64,000 nt of DNA, from positions 124,001 through 188,000 of the forward strand of contig JAUJMY010000003.1 of the NCBI GenBank assembly GCA_030446625.1, written 5' to 3'. The DNA comes from Gaiellaceae bacterium (GTDB lineage: Bacteria; Actinomycetota; Thermoleophilia; Gaiellales; Gaiellaceae). Below, piece by piece: positions 40,585-48,549 of this stretch (positions are counted from its first letter, which is position 1; every line of letters begins with the position of its first letter). The notes below the pieces were generated by a model. It did not search any database. It saw nothing but the letters and a program-made list of their open reading frames with translations, and was not told the origin of the DNA. Both the position numbers and the translations under genes were made by a program.

Positions 40585-41855
40585 CCGTTCCCTTCGCGCC
40601 TCGCGGCGCGCCGCGAGACGGCGCTCGCGGCCCGCGCGAGGGCTCGCATCGGGCGCGGCTCCGCTTCTCGCGTCCGCGCGAGCTTCGCCCGCGCCTCGTC
40701 CAGCTTCTCTCGGGTGGCGGCGAGCTTGCGGTCCTGCGCGGCCCGCCGCTCGCGCGCCTCGGCGAGCTTCTCGCGCGTGGCGGCCACCTTCTCGCGCTCG
40801 GCGGCCAGCTTCTCGCTCAGTACGCGCTCGCGCCGGCGCAGCTTCTCGAGCTCGCGTGCGTGCACCTCGGCGGCGCGGATCGCGCGGGCGAGCTGGCCGC
40901 GGAGGTCGGCGGCGGGCCCGGGGAGGTCGGGCCAGGCGAGGCGGGCGCCGGGGTCGGGTTCCGGGTGGGGATGGTTGGGCGTGCGGCCGGCGCGAAGCGC
41001 GGCCAGCCGTTCCTCGAGCCGCTCGTCGACGACGAGCCGTCCGGCGCGGATCCCCTCCGCGAGCTCCTCGTCGTCGAGGAGGACCTTGTCGTAGAGCTGG
41101 CGCAGCCGCCCCTGACGGTACTCCTCGTACGGTTGCCGCTCGGGCACGGCCGTCCCGGGTGGGGGCGGCTGCTCGCCTTCCTTGCGGTGTTGCAGCCAGC
41201 CCTGGTACTCGGGGTCGAACTGCCGGCCGCGGCTTGCGACCTTGCGCTCGTAGTCGGCGTAGCTGCGCATCGGGAAGTGGAGGCACTCGATCGGCGTCCA
41301 CGCCGCCGGGACGGTGGCCAGGTCGCTGTCGACCAGGTTGTGGTTGCCGCCGACGACCCGCACGTCCGGGCGGGCCCGGTGGGCGATGTTCTTGAACCGG
41401 GAGCTCGTCCCCGGCTTCGTCGTGTACGTCTCGCGGACGGTCATCCGCTCGTAGAAGGCGCCGTCCTCGTCGGGGCGGGGGAGGAAGTTGTAGACGGGGA
41501 TGTCGAGGACCCCGTACTCGGGCGGGACCGCCCGGAAGACGTCGGCGAGCGAGCCGCGGCGGGCGAGATAGAACTCGTCCGCGTCGCCGTTGATCACCCA
41601 GTCGGCACCGTGCTCCGTGCAGGCCAGGCGGGCCATCCGCGTCACCCACTCCGCCTGCAGGAAGTCGGGGCTCTCCTCGCGTAACAGGACGACCCGCCCG
41701 CCGGCGGCGTACCGCTGCACGGTCTCGACCGTCCCGTCGCGCGACTGGTGGTCGGTGACGATCACCACGTCGACCCCATGGCTCAGGTGATGCTCGAGAT
41801 TCGCCCCGATCACCTCCCCCTCGTCACGCACCAGCAACGTCAGCGCGAGTCTCAT
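40581..41855 (-). CDS. GT2-like glycosyltransferase, near-identical tandem copy (upstream)
   Basis: This 424-residue protein starts at ATG 41855 (RLALTLLVRDEGEVIGANL) and shares the GT2 core of its neighbour: VTDHQSRDGTVETV, NGDADEFY and RYAAGGRVVLLREESPDF. Its C-terminal part (about 325-420) is a longer coiled coil with repeated REKLAEARE/REKLDEARA-type units, absent from the downstream copy. It starts in an ATGA overlap with the GT32 gene upstream (41852) and ends in an ATGA overlap with the downstream copy. Core identity combined with distinct tails suggests the tails choose partners or location, but this is inference. Confidence 0.8.
   Translation of the reverse strand: MRLALTLLVRDEGEVIGANLEHHLSHGVDVVIVTDHQSRDGTVETVQRYAAGGRVVLLREESPDFLQAEWVTRMARLACTEHGADWVINGDADEFYLARRGSLADVFRAVPPEYGVLDIPVYNFLPRPDEDGAFYERMTVRETYTTKPGTSSRFKNIAHRARPDVRVVGGNHNLVDSDLATVPAAWTPIECLHFPMRSYADYERKVASRGRQFDPEYQGWLQHRKEGEQPPPPGTAVPERQPYEEYRQGRLRQLYDKVLLDDEELAEGIRAGRLVVDERLEERLAALRAGRTPNHPHPEPDPGARLAWPDLPGPAADLRGQLARAIRAAEVHARELEKLRRRERVLSEKLAAEREKVAATREKLAEARERRAAQDRKLAATREKLDEARAKLARTREAEPRPMRALARAASAVSRRAARREGNG
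40863..41849 (-). repeat. Tandem duplication unit, upstream copy (about 987 bp)
   Basis: Partner of 39592-40578. The identity ends abruptly near the start codons (one copy continues CTTCAT, the other TCTCAT) and at the C-terminal coil, which is the pattern left by a recent duplication or by conversion that keeps the ends distinct. Confidence 0.9.
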
Positions 41856-42742
41856 CGCGCGGTCCGCCGCGCTCGCAAGTGCCGCCGGAGGCCGACCCGG
41901 CGCGCCGCCCGCAGCGCCCCTCTCCAGCCCCGGCGGACGCCCAGCCGGCGTGCCGCACCCACGGCGCCGGCGCGGACGGTCGTGGCGAGTAGCCATCCCG
42001 CGTGCCGGTTCAGCGCGCGTCGGGCCTCGTCCCGCTCGGCGGTCACGCGCTCGAGCCTCACCTCCGCTCGCACGCGCCGCTTCTCGGCGCGCTCGAAGCG
42101 CTCCTTCCACTTGGCGACCTCGGCCTCGAGGATCCTGCGCGCGCGCTGCTCGGGGTCGAAGCTCATCCAGCTGCGCGCCGCGTAGTGCTTGGCGTACGCG
42201 CCGTCGACGTCGTCACCGGGGTAGAAGAGGTGCGCCGGGAACACCTTCGCGTCGGGAAAGTCGGTGATCACGGATTGGAACGCCAGCGTCCCCGTGCCGT
42301 ACTTGTCGTACCGGGCCTCCTCCTCGCCGGGGCGCTCGTAGTGGACGAAGCGCGCCTCGGCGATCGCGCGGTCGAGAAGCGGGTGGCCCGGGGCGGCGCC
42401 GAAGATCCCGAGGGCGATCCGCCCCGGCTTCTGCTCGGCCGTGAAGAAGTCGAGCCCCTCGATCAGCTCGTCGATCGGGCGCAGGCACTCCATGTCGGTG
42501 TCGACGTAGACGCCGCCGTAGCGCCAGACGACCTCGTAGCGCAGGATGTCCGCCCGCTCGGCCGGCATCCGGTGCGGCTCGAGGATCTCGCGGCGGCGCA
42601 GCTCGGGGAGGTTGTCCTCGGTCCAGAGCCGCATCTCCCAGCCGGGGTGGTGCCGGGCCCACGTCTCGCCGAAGCGGACGAACTCCTCCGGCATCGGCTC
42701 GTGGCCGACCCAGACGCGGTGGAACACGCGCGGGATGCTCAC
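41852..42742 (-). CDS. GT32-type glycosyltransferase (Gly_transf_sug, DxD)
   Basis: This 296-residue protein begins at GTG 42742 (VSIPRVFHRVWVGHEPMPEEF). The GT32 core includes GETWARHHPGWEMRLWTEDN, ILRYEVVWRYGGVYVDTDME (with the YVDTD DxD site) and CLRPIDELIEG, as in OCH1-like and capsular GT32 enzymes. The C-terminal part (about 185-296) is a charged helix followed by an Arg-rich tail. It is the first of four GT32 genes in this array, with the other three farther upstream on the same strand. Donor and acceptor unknown. It overlaps the GT2 gene downstream by ATGA. Confidence 0.88.
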   Translation of the reverse strand: MSIPRVFHRVWVGHEPMPEEFVRFGETWARHHPGWEMRLWTEDNLPELRRREILEPHRMPAERADILRYEVVWRYGGVYVDTDMECLRPIDELIEGLDFFTAEQKPGRIALGIFGAAPGHPLLDRAIAEARFVHYERPGEEEARYDKYGTGTLAFQSVITDFPDAKVFPAHLFYPGDDVDGAYAKHYAARSWMSFDPEQRARRILEAEVAKWKERFERAEKRRVRAEVRLERVTAERDEARRALNRHAGWLLATTVRAGAVGAARRLGVRRGWRGALRAARRVGLRRHLRARRTAR

Positions 42743-42809
42743 GACGCGGAACCTTAGCTTGCGCGCCCGGCGGGACGAAGCCGCACGCCGAGCGACGGCG
42801 GTGCATGCT

Positions 42810-42846
42810 CCGGCCGGACCGGCTCTCGTCCGGGAGGTCCGGCCGG
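42810..42846 (-). terminator. GC-rich hairpin after the GT32 gene at 42868
   Basis: An 11-bp perfect stem (CCGGCCGGACC with GGTCCGGCCGG, 15-base loop) begins 22 bases past the stop of the GT32 gene on the minus strand and before the next start at 42742. No T-run follows, so this is a possible terminator or pausing/processing site rather than a textbook one. The remaining space 42743-42867 holds no gene I can support. Confidence 0.45.
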
Positions 42847-42867
42847 GCCGGCCACGAGGCTCCACGG

Positions 42868-43680
42868 TCAGCGCCGGAGGCGGGCCAGGATCCACGGGAG
42901 CGCGCCGGCGCGGAGCGGCCGGCGCCGCGCCGCGCGACCGGCTCGCCGCCGGGCGCGAAGGACCGCCAGCTCCTCGCGCGCTTCCTCGAGACGAGCCTCC
43001 GCCTTCCGAAGCCGTACCAGCAGCTTCTGCTCCCGCCGTTGCGCCTTTCGCAACGCCGCGTGCGTCCGCTCGAGGCGCTCCTCGACGGGCATCCAGCTGT
43101 TCACGCAGTGGTGGTCGGCATACGCCCGCTCGCGCTCCTCCGCGGTCGCCGGGTGGAAGAGCTCGGCGGGGACGACGTGTGCGTCGGCGAACTGCTTGAC
43201 GTGGCGGTGCCAGAAGCTCGGGCCGCTGCGCGACGGCACGACGCGGGGCGCGTCCTCTCCCGGGTGCTTGTAGTTGACGGCGCGGGCGTCGCGAACGGCG
43301 GCCTCGAGAATCGGATGGCCGGCAGCGGCGCCGATCGGCGAGTTGTTCAGCTGCCGCCCCTTCTTGTGCGCGGCGGCGAAGAAGTCGACGCGCTCGACGA
43401 GCTCGTCGATCGGTCGCAGGCACTCCATGTCGGTGTCCACGTAGACGCCGCCGTAGCGCCACAACAGCTCGTAGCGAAGCAGGTCCGACCGCTCCGCCGG
43501 CGCCCGGAACGCCTCGAACACCTCGCGACGCCTCAGATCACTGGGAAGGTTGTCCTCCGTCCAGAGGCGGTGCTCCCAGCCGGGATGGTGCGCCTTCCAC
43601 GTCTCTCCGTACTCGACGAACTCCTCGGACATCGGCTGATCGCCGAGCCAGATGCGGTGGACGATCCGCGGGATCGACAT
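42868..43680 (-). CDS. GT32-type glycosyltransferase with short coiled-coil tail
   Basis: This 270-residue protein starts at ATG 43680 (SIPRIVHRIWLGDQPMSEEF). It has GETWKAHHPGWEHRLWTEDN, WRYGGVYVDTDMECLRPIDE with the DxD site and KKGRQLNNSPIGAAAGHPIL, which includes the GT32 C-terminal conserved region. The last 70 residues form a charged coil (RLRKAEARLEEAREELAVL) and an Arg-rich end, closely related to the next gene upstream. Gene conversion or recent duplication within the array is likely. Substrate unknown. Confidence 0.88.
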   Translation of the reverse strand: MSIPRIVHRIWLGDQPMSEEFVEYGETWKAHHPGWEHRLWTEDNLPSDLRRREVFEAFRAPAERSDLLRYELLWRYGGVYVDTDMECLRPIDELVERVDFFAAAHKKGRQLNNSPIGAAAGHPILEAAVRDARAVNYKHPGEDAPRVVPSRSGPSFWHRHVKQFADAHVVPAELFHPATAEERERAYADHHCVNSWMPVEERLERTHAALRKAQRREQKLLVRLRKAEARLEEAREELAVLRARRRAGRAARRRPLRAGALPWILARLRR

Positions 43681-43931
43681 GCGCCGACACAGTAGCGGCG
43701 CCGTTCGCGTCCGTCTTCCTGCGCGGCTACGTTCGCTCGAACGCCGCCCGCGAACCGGTCTCGTGCGTCCGGCAGCGGCGCGGATCGACCCGAGTGGCCG
43801 CCGCCGGCGACGGCGGCGAAGACGTAGTGCCGCGGCGGCGAGGGCGAGCACGAACGGCGACCGAAGTGTCGCCGTCCCGAAGCTCGAGGCGGCGAGGACC
43901 CCGCCCGCGCAGGTGTCCGTCGCAGACGTCG
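43681..43931. other. 251-base intergenic region between two GT32 genes
   Basis: No gene is supported here. A GC-only hairpin (CGCCGCCG, loop GCGA, CGGCGGCG) lies at 43799-43818 and could affect transcription or processing of the minus-strand transcript. Long open frames that cross this region lack start signals and recognisable protein motifs. Confidence 0.5.
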
Positions 43932-44933
43932 TCAGCCGGCAGATCGCCGGACGCGGGCCAGAATCCGCGACAGCGCGCCGGCGCTTAGCGGCCGGCGCGG
44001 CGCCGCGCGACGGGCTCGGCGTCGCGCGCCGAGAACCGCCAGCTCCTCGCGCGCCTCCTCGAGACGAGCCTCCGCCTTCTGAAGTCGGGCCACGAGCTTC
44101 TCCTCCCGAGCCTCGGCCTTCCCGAGTCGCGCCTGGAGCTTCTCCTCCCGAGCCTCCGCCTCCCGAAGCCAGGCCCCGAGTCGCGCCTGGAGCTTCTCCT
44201 CCCGAGCCTCCGCCTCCCGAAGCCAGGCCAGATGCTTCTGCTCGCGAGCCTCGGCCTTCCGGAGTCGAGCCAGGAGGTTCTCCTCCGCGCGGCGTGTCGT
44301 GCTCAACACCCGCTGGACCACGACGAGGCGCTTCTCGACCGACATCCAGCTGTTCGCGTGGTGGTGCTCCGCGTATGCCCGCTCGCGCTGCTCGGCGGTC
44401 CCGGGGTGAAAGAGCTCGGCCGGGACGATGTGCGCGTCCGCGAACTGTCTGACGTGGCGGCCCCAGAAGCCGGGGCCTGTGCCGTTCCCGCGGTACTGCG
44501 CCGGCTCCTCTCCCGGATGCTCGTACTCGACGCTGGCGGCGTCCCGGACGGCGGCCTCGAGAATCGGGTGGCCAGGGGTCGCGCCGATCGGCTGGTTGTT
44601 GATCTGCCTCCCCTTCTTGTGCTCGGCGGCGAAGAAGTCGACGCCCTCGGCGAGCTCGTCGATCGGTCGCAGACATTCCATGTCGGTGTCCACGTAGACG
44701 CCGCCGTAACGCCAGACGAGCTCGTAGCGGAGCAGGTCGGAGCGCTCCGCCGGCATGCGGAACCGCTCGAGGATCTCGCGCCGCCTCAGATCACTGGGAA
44801 GGCTGTCCTCCGTCCACAGGCGGTGCTCCCAATCGGGGTGGTGCGCCTTCCACGTCTCGCCGTAACGAACGAATTCCTCCGGCATCGCGGCGCCGCCGAG
44901 CCAGACCCTGTGGAGGATCTTCGGGATCGCCAC
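43932..44933 (-). CDS. GT32-type glycosyltransferase with long repeated coiled-coil tail
   Basis: This 333-residue protein starts at GTG 44933 (AIPKILHRVWLGGAAMPEEF). The GT32 core (1-200) has GETWKAHHPDWEHRLWTED, YVDTDMECLRPIDELAEG and KKGRQINNQPIGATPGHPIL. The tail (about 215-320) has near-repeats of about 13-18 residues such as LREAEAREEKLQARLG and LGKAEAREEKLVARLQ. It should form a long coiled coil, and it ends in an Arg-rich segment. The repeat DNA is nearly the same from unit to unit, so length changes by slippage or recombination are likely. It is the most extended of the related GT32 genes. Confidence 0.88.
   Translation of the reverse strand: MAIPKILHRVWLGGAAMPEEFVRYGETWKAHHPDWEHRLWTEDSLPSDLRRREILERFRMPAERSDLLRYELVWRYGGVYVDTDMECLRPIDELAEGVDFFAAEHKKGRQINNQPIGATPGHPILEAAVRDAASVEYEHPGEEPAQYRGNGTGPGFWGRHVRQFADAHIVPAELFHPGTAEQRERAYAEHHHANSWMSVEKRLVVVQRVLSTTRRAEENLLARLRKAEAREQKHLAWLREAEAREEKLQARLGAWLREAEAREEKLQARLGKAEAREEKLVARLQKAEARLEEAREELAVLGARRRARRAAPRRPLSAGALSRILARVRRSAG
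44070..44290 (-). repeat. Repeats encoding the coiled-coil tail
   Basis: Several near-identical units of about 40-55 bases encode LREAEAREEKLQARLG-type heptads in the GT32 gene at 43932. On the + strand GGAGCTTCTCCTCCCGAGCC recurs several times. The boundaries are approximate. Confidence 0.6.
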
Positions 44934-44979
44934 CGAGCCAGCTTACGCGACAGCAGCGGCACGGCGACTCCGCGAGCTG

Positions 44980-46968
44980 TCAGTCGCGCGGCCGCTCGAC
45001 CCGCCGCGCGTACAGCGCTCGCCGCAGGGCCCGGCCGCCGCGGCGGCGAAGGCTGCGAGCGTGGTTCGTGCCGCGTGCGACGCGTAGGCGGTTCGTCTTC
45101 CGCGCGCGCCGGAAGCGCCGGCGGCCCGTCTTCCGCGCGTGCTCGAGACGCCGCCGGCCCGTCTTCCGCGCGTGCTGGACGCGCCGGCGGACGAGCTTGC
45201 GCCGTCGCTCGCGCTCTCGCTCGCTCGTCTCGAGCGCGGCCAGCAATCGCGCGACGAGGCGGAGCAGCGGCCACACGAGCAGAGCGCGCACCCGGGACGG
45301 CTCAGGTGACCGCTCCCGGCGGCCCGTCCGCTCGATGACGTCGGCGAGGATCGGGGCGGCCGGCCGGTCGAGGCCGTGCGGCCGGACGAACTCGCGCAGG
45401 AACGCGCTCGCGTCGGGCGGCGGCTCCTCCCCGCGCAGGAGCGCCGTGAGCTGCTCGGCGTGCTCGTCGACCGAGCGCGCGAGCCGCATCATCCCGCCGC
45501 CCACGGTGTGGAGGTACGCGAAGTGGGCTGACCCCTGCTGGGTTCGCCTGAACTCGTCGGTCAGGACCGAGAGCACTGGTCTTCCGACGACGGCGCTCTC
45601 GATGAGAGCCGTGGTGTTCACGCCGACGACGGCAGCGCTGTGGAAGATCGAGTCGAAGAAGTCGTCGTCCTCCCGTTCGTGGGAGCGGTCGATCGACGGC
45701 GAGGGCCAGATCGTCGCGTTCTCGCCGAGGGCCGTGCTCACGCCTGGGTCGACCCACTGCGACGTCGCCTTCGGGTGCGGGCGCACCAGGACGCCGATCC
45801 CCTCCAGTTCCGGCCTCGAGCGCACAGTCCGCGCCCAGCGCACGACCCAGTCGGGCTCGCCCGCGCCGGAGATGAAGTTCGACGACGCGAGGTAGAGGAC
45901 GTAGGGTCGCTCGGGATCGAGGCCCGCCTCGGCGCAGAACGCGCTGCGGTCGCGGCTCGGCTCGCGCTCGAACCACTTGTCGAACGGCTGCGCCCCCGTC
46001 GCGACGACGACGTCCGGGGAGACGCCGTGGATCTCGATCGCCTCGCGCCGCTGGGTCTCGTTCCAGACGGTGATCACGTCGGGGACCTCGGCGATCACGC
46101 CCTTCGAGGTCAGGTTGTCCCAGCTCCGCACGGCGCCGACGGAGGGAATCCCGAGCCGCTTCGCGGCCCTGATGAACTCCGCCTGCCTGGGATCGACGAC
46201 GAGGGCGGACACGATCAGGAGGTCCGGCCGGCGCTCGCACAGCCAGCGCGTGACGGCCGGTCCCGGAGGCATCGTCTCGACGACGACACGGAGCACGCCG
46301 GCGAGCGCTCGCCCACCCCCCGCGCACCGGCCCCCCCGGGGCCCCGCCAGCGCGTGCACCGGCCCCGGCGCGGACATACACGCCCCGTCTGGCCCCCCGT
46401 CCGGGCCCCCGAACCGGGGGCGCCGCTGCGCGGCCCTGAGTAACCCCGCCGGCGTGGGAGCGCCGCCGCGGGCGCACACGATCTGGCGGTCCGGCCGGCG
46501 CTCGCACACCCCGGGGGTGCCGGCGGGCCCCGGAGGCATCGTCTCGACGCCCACCCGGCGCACGCCGGCGCGCGCGCCCCGACCCCGCTCGCTCCTGCCC
46601 CAGCGGGTCCCGGCGAGCGCTTGCACGAGCCGCGGCGCGTACTTCCACGCCCGGTCTGGCACCGCTTCCGTGCCCGCGAAGCGAGGCGCGCGGTAGTGAA
46701 GCGCCGCGAGTCCGGTCCACGCCTTTCGGAAGAGGACGGGCTCCGGGTCGTCGTGGTCGTCGAGGCGCAGCCACTCCCGGGTGATCGCCGGGAACTCGGC
46801 GCGCAGGCGGCGGATGACGACCGTCGTGGCTTCCGGCGAAACGACCTTGCCGAAGACCATGGCTACGCTGTGGCCGCGCTCGGCGAGGATCCGCAGCGTC
46901 GGCGCGAAGACGTACGCCTGGCCCTCGACGTCGATGAGGAACGCGATTCGCAGCCGTGTCGAGGCCAT
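44980..46968 (-). CDS. GT-B-like glycosyltransferase (SWDNLT type) with an internal 267-bp duplication
   Basis: This 662-residue protein starts at ATG 46968 (ASTRLRIAFLIDVEGQAYVF). The conserved region from about residue 260 has VRSWDNLTSKGV, WNETQRREAIEIHG, VATGAQPFDKWFER, YLASSNFISGAGEPD, VRPHPK and HSAAVVGVNTTALIES. A basic tail of about 90 residues with RARKTGRRR-type repeats ends it. Relative to its paralogues at 34401 and 35937 it has about 89 extra residues (roughly 93-270 contain two versions of one segment, for example VETMPPGPA and CERRPD twice). The two versions are degraded on opposite sides. The real gene may be shorter. Confidence 0.6.
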   Translation of the reverse strand: MASTRLRIAFLIDVEGQAYVFAPTLRILAERGHSVAMVFGKVVSPEATTVVIRRLRAEFPAITREWLRLDDHDDPEPVLFRKAWTGLAALHYRAPRFAGTEAVPDRAWKYAPRLVQALAGTRWGRSERGRGARAGVRRVGVETMPPGPAGTPGVCERRPDRQIVCARGGAPTPAGLLRAAQRRPRFGGPDGGPDGACMSAPGPVHALAGPRGGRCAGGGRALAGVLRVVVETMPPGPAVTRWLCERRPDLLIVSALVVDPRQAEFIRAAKRLGIPSVGAVRSWDNLTSKGVIAEVPDVITVWNETQRREAIEIHGVSPDVVVATGAQPFDKWFEREPSRDRSAFCAEAGLDPERPYVLYLASSNFISGAGEPDWVVRWARTVRSRPELEGIGVLVRPHPKATSQWVDPGVSTALGENATIWPSPSIDRSHEREDDDFFDSIFHSAAVVGVNTTALIESAVVGRPVLSVLTDEFRRTQQGSAHFAYLHTVGGGMMRLARSVDEHAEQLTALLRGEEPPPDASAFLREFVRPHGLDRPAAPILADVIERTGRRERSPEPSRVRALLVWPLLRLVARLLAALETSERERERRRKLVRRRVQHARKTGRRRLEHARKTGRRRFRRARKTNRLRVARGTNHARSLRRRGGRALRRALYARRVERPRD
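46152..46690 (-). repeat. Imperfect 267-bp tandem repeat inside the GT gene (possible assembly artefact)
   Basis: Two copies lie at an offset of 267 bases: about 46152-46418 and 46419-46690. The shared landmark GGTCCGGCCGGCGCTCGCAC occurs at 46221 and 46488, and CCCGGAGGCATCGTCTCGAC occurs in both. The half of each copy that touches the other is degraded and full of G/C runs, while the outer halves look like clean coding DNA. Confidence 0.75.
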
Positions 46969-46982
46969 ACCGGCGGCGTCCC

Positions 46983-47831
46983 CTACGGCCAGCGGAGGCG
47001 TCCGGCGGCCCGTGCGGCGAGCGCGCGCGGCGCTCTGCGTGCGCGCCGCCGCAGCCGCGGCCACGCGACGCGGACGCGATGGCCGCCGCGCTCGAGCGGC
47101 TCGAGCGCCAGCCGCAGTGCCATCCGGCGCTCGACGCGGTCGCCGAGGGCGAGGGCGAGCTTCGCCCTCGTGCGCTCGAGCTCGGCCCGCGTCAGGTCGA
47201 GCTCCGCCTGCGCCTGGGCGAGGCGCTGCTCCGCGATCAACGTCGCCTCCCGGAAGCCCTTCGCGTCCTTCCAGCTGCGAGCCGCGTGGTGGACGGCGAC
47301 CGCCCGTTCCCGCTGCGCGGGCGTCACGGGGTAGAACAGCTCGGGCTCGAAGATCCTGATCTCCGGGTACTGCTTGACGAGCGCGTCGAAGAAGAGTGGT
47401 CCGGCGGCGTGCTTGTCGTAGCCGTGGAACTGCCGCGGGCGCAGCTCCGCGAGCGCGCGGTCGAGGATCGGATGCTCGGGCGCCGAGCCGATGATCGCGT
47501 TGTTCACGCGGCCCGGCTTTAGGTAGGCGGTGAAGAAGTCCGCGCCGTCGATGAGCGGCTCGATCGACCGGCGGCACTCGAAGTCGGTGTCGACGTAGAC
47601 GCCCCCGTAGCGGTAGAGGACCTCGAGCCGGAGGATGTCCGAGCGCTCGGCCGGGACGCGCAAGCGGTCGTACACCTCCGGGCGGCGAACGCCCTCGGGA
47701 ACCGTCTCCTCGGTCCACAGCCTCACCTCCCAGCCGGGGTGGTGCCGCTGCCAGGAGCGCCGGTACTCCTGGAACTCGTCGGGCATCGGGTCGGGCCCGA
47801 CCCAGATCTGGTGGATGATCGGCGGGATCAC
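46983..47831 (-). CDS. GT32-type glycosyltransferase (earliest in the array)
   Basis: This 282-residue protein begins at GTG 47831 (IPPIIHQIWVGPDPMPDEF). It has SWQRHHPGWEVRLWTEE, YRYGGVYVDTDFECRRSIE with the DxD site and GRVNNAIIGSAPEHPILD, a typical GT32 core. A helical tail (about 195-235, AQAELDLTRAELERTRAKL) and Arg-rich end follow. It is more divergent from the 41852-44933 GT32 group than these are from each other. It lies 14 bases upstream of the SWDNLT-type gene start and 10 bases downstream of the HAD phosphatase stop, so they probably share a transcript. Confidence 0.88.
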   Translation of the reverse strand: MIPPIIHQIWVGPDPMPDEFQEYRRSWQRHHPGWEVRLWTEETVPEGVRRPEVYDRLRVPAERSDILRLEVLYRYGGVYVDTDFECRRSIEPLIDGADFFTAYLKPGRVNNAIIGSAPEHPILDRALAELRPRQFHGYDKHAAGPLFFDALVKQYPEIRIFEPELFYPVTPAQRERAVAVHHAARSWKDAKGFREATLIAEQRLAQAQAELDLTRAELERTRAKLALALGDRVERRMALRLALEPLERGGHRVRVAWPRLRRRARRAPRALAARAAGRLRWP

Positions 47832-47841
47832 GGCGCGTACC

Positions 47842-48549
47842 CTAGCCCGGCCGCTGGCCGAGGCCGAGGGCCGCGAAGAACTCGTCGGGCGGCGGGAGCC
47901 GCTCCAGGAGGAGCCACGGCGCGTGCTCCGCGAGCTCGGCCGCCGTATGCGACCCGGTCGCCACCGCGACCGTCCGCGCGCCGATCGCGTTTCCGCAGCG
48001 AATGTCGTACGGCGTGTCGCCGACCACGTAGACGCGCCCCTCGCTGTCGTCGGCGAGCAGCTTGCGCGCGAGGCCGGCCGCTTTCCGCGCGATGTCGACG
48101 CGCGGCCCCGGCGCCTCGCAGAAGGCTCCGGGGTGCGGAAAGAATGCGTCCAGCGCGTAGTGCGCGAGCTTCGCGGTCGCGCCCGCGGCCGTGTTCCCGG
48201 TCAGGAGCAGGGAGGCGACGTCCGGCCGGTCTCGCAGCTCCGTCAAGATCTCGACCACCCCGGACAGGGCGGCGCCCCGGCGGCGATGGAGCGACGCGGG
48301 GAGGTGCCGCTCGTACGCCCGCAGGAACGCGTCGACCGTCGCCGGGTCGTCCGGCTGCCGCGCCGTGCGCAGGGCGAGCGAGGCGACCTCGGCGTCCGTC
48401 AGCCCGGAGGTCACGAGGGACGAGAGGTCGGCGTCGACGCCGCGTACTTCACGGAGCGCCTCCTCCAGAGCGAAGACGCCGGCCCGCGCCGTCGTCAGCA
48501 GGGTGCCGTCGAGGTCCCAGAACACGACGGCTTCGACGCGGCCGGTCAC
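47842..48549 (-). CDS. HAD-family phosphatase
   Basis: This 235-residue haloacid-dehalogenase hydrolase has motif I VVFWDLDGTLL, motif II LLLTGNT, and motif IV VGDTPYDIRCGNAIGARTVAV. The cap inserted between I and II (about 25-105) is helical, as in the phosphoglycolate-phosphatase-like group. The natural substrate may be a sugar phosphate from the island, for example a phosphorylated ulosonic acid, but this is only inferred from context. Start GTG 48549 is in a GTGA overlap with the capsule-type glycosyltransferase gene, so the two are coupled. Confidence 0.85.
   Translation of the reverse strand: MTGRVEAVVFWDLDGTLLTTARAGVFALEEALREVRGVDADLSSLVTSGLTDAEVASLALRTARQPDDPATVDAFLRAYERHLPASLHRRRGAALSGVVEILTELRDRPDVASLLLTGNTAAGATAKLAHYALDAFFPHPGAFCEAPGPRVDIARKAAGLARKLLADDSEGRVYVVGDTPYDIRCGNAIGARTVAVATGSHTAAELAEHAPWLLLERLPPPDEFFAALGLGQRPG

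Noticed and set aside
39592-41849. The 987-bp duplicated unit as a transposon
   Set aside because: No transposase, no terminal inverted repeats and no target duplication; the unit simply covers two glycosyltransferase genes.
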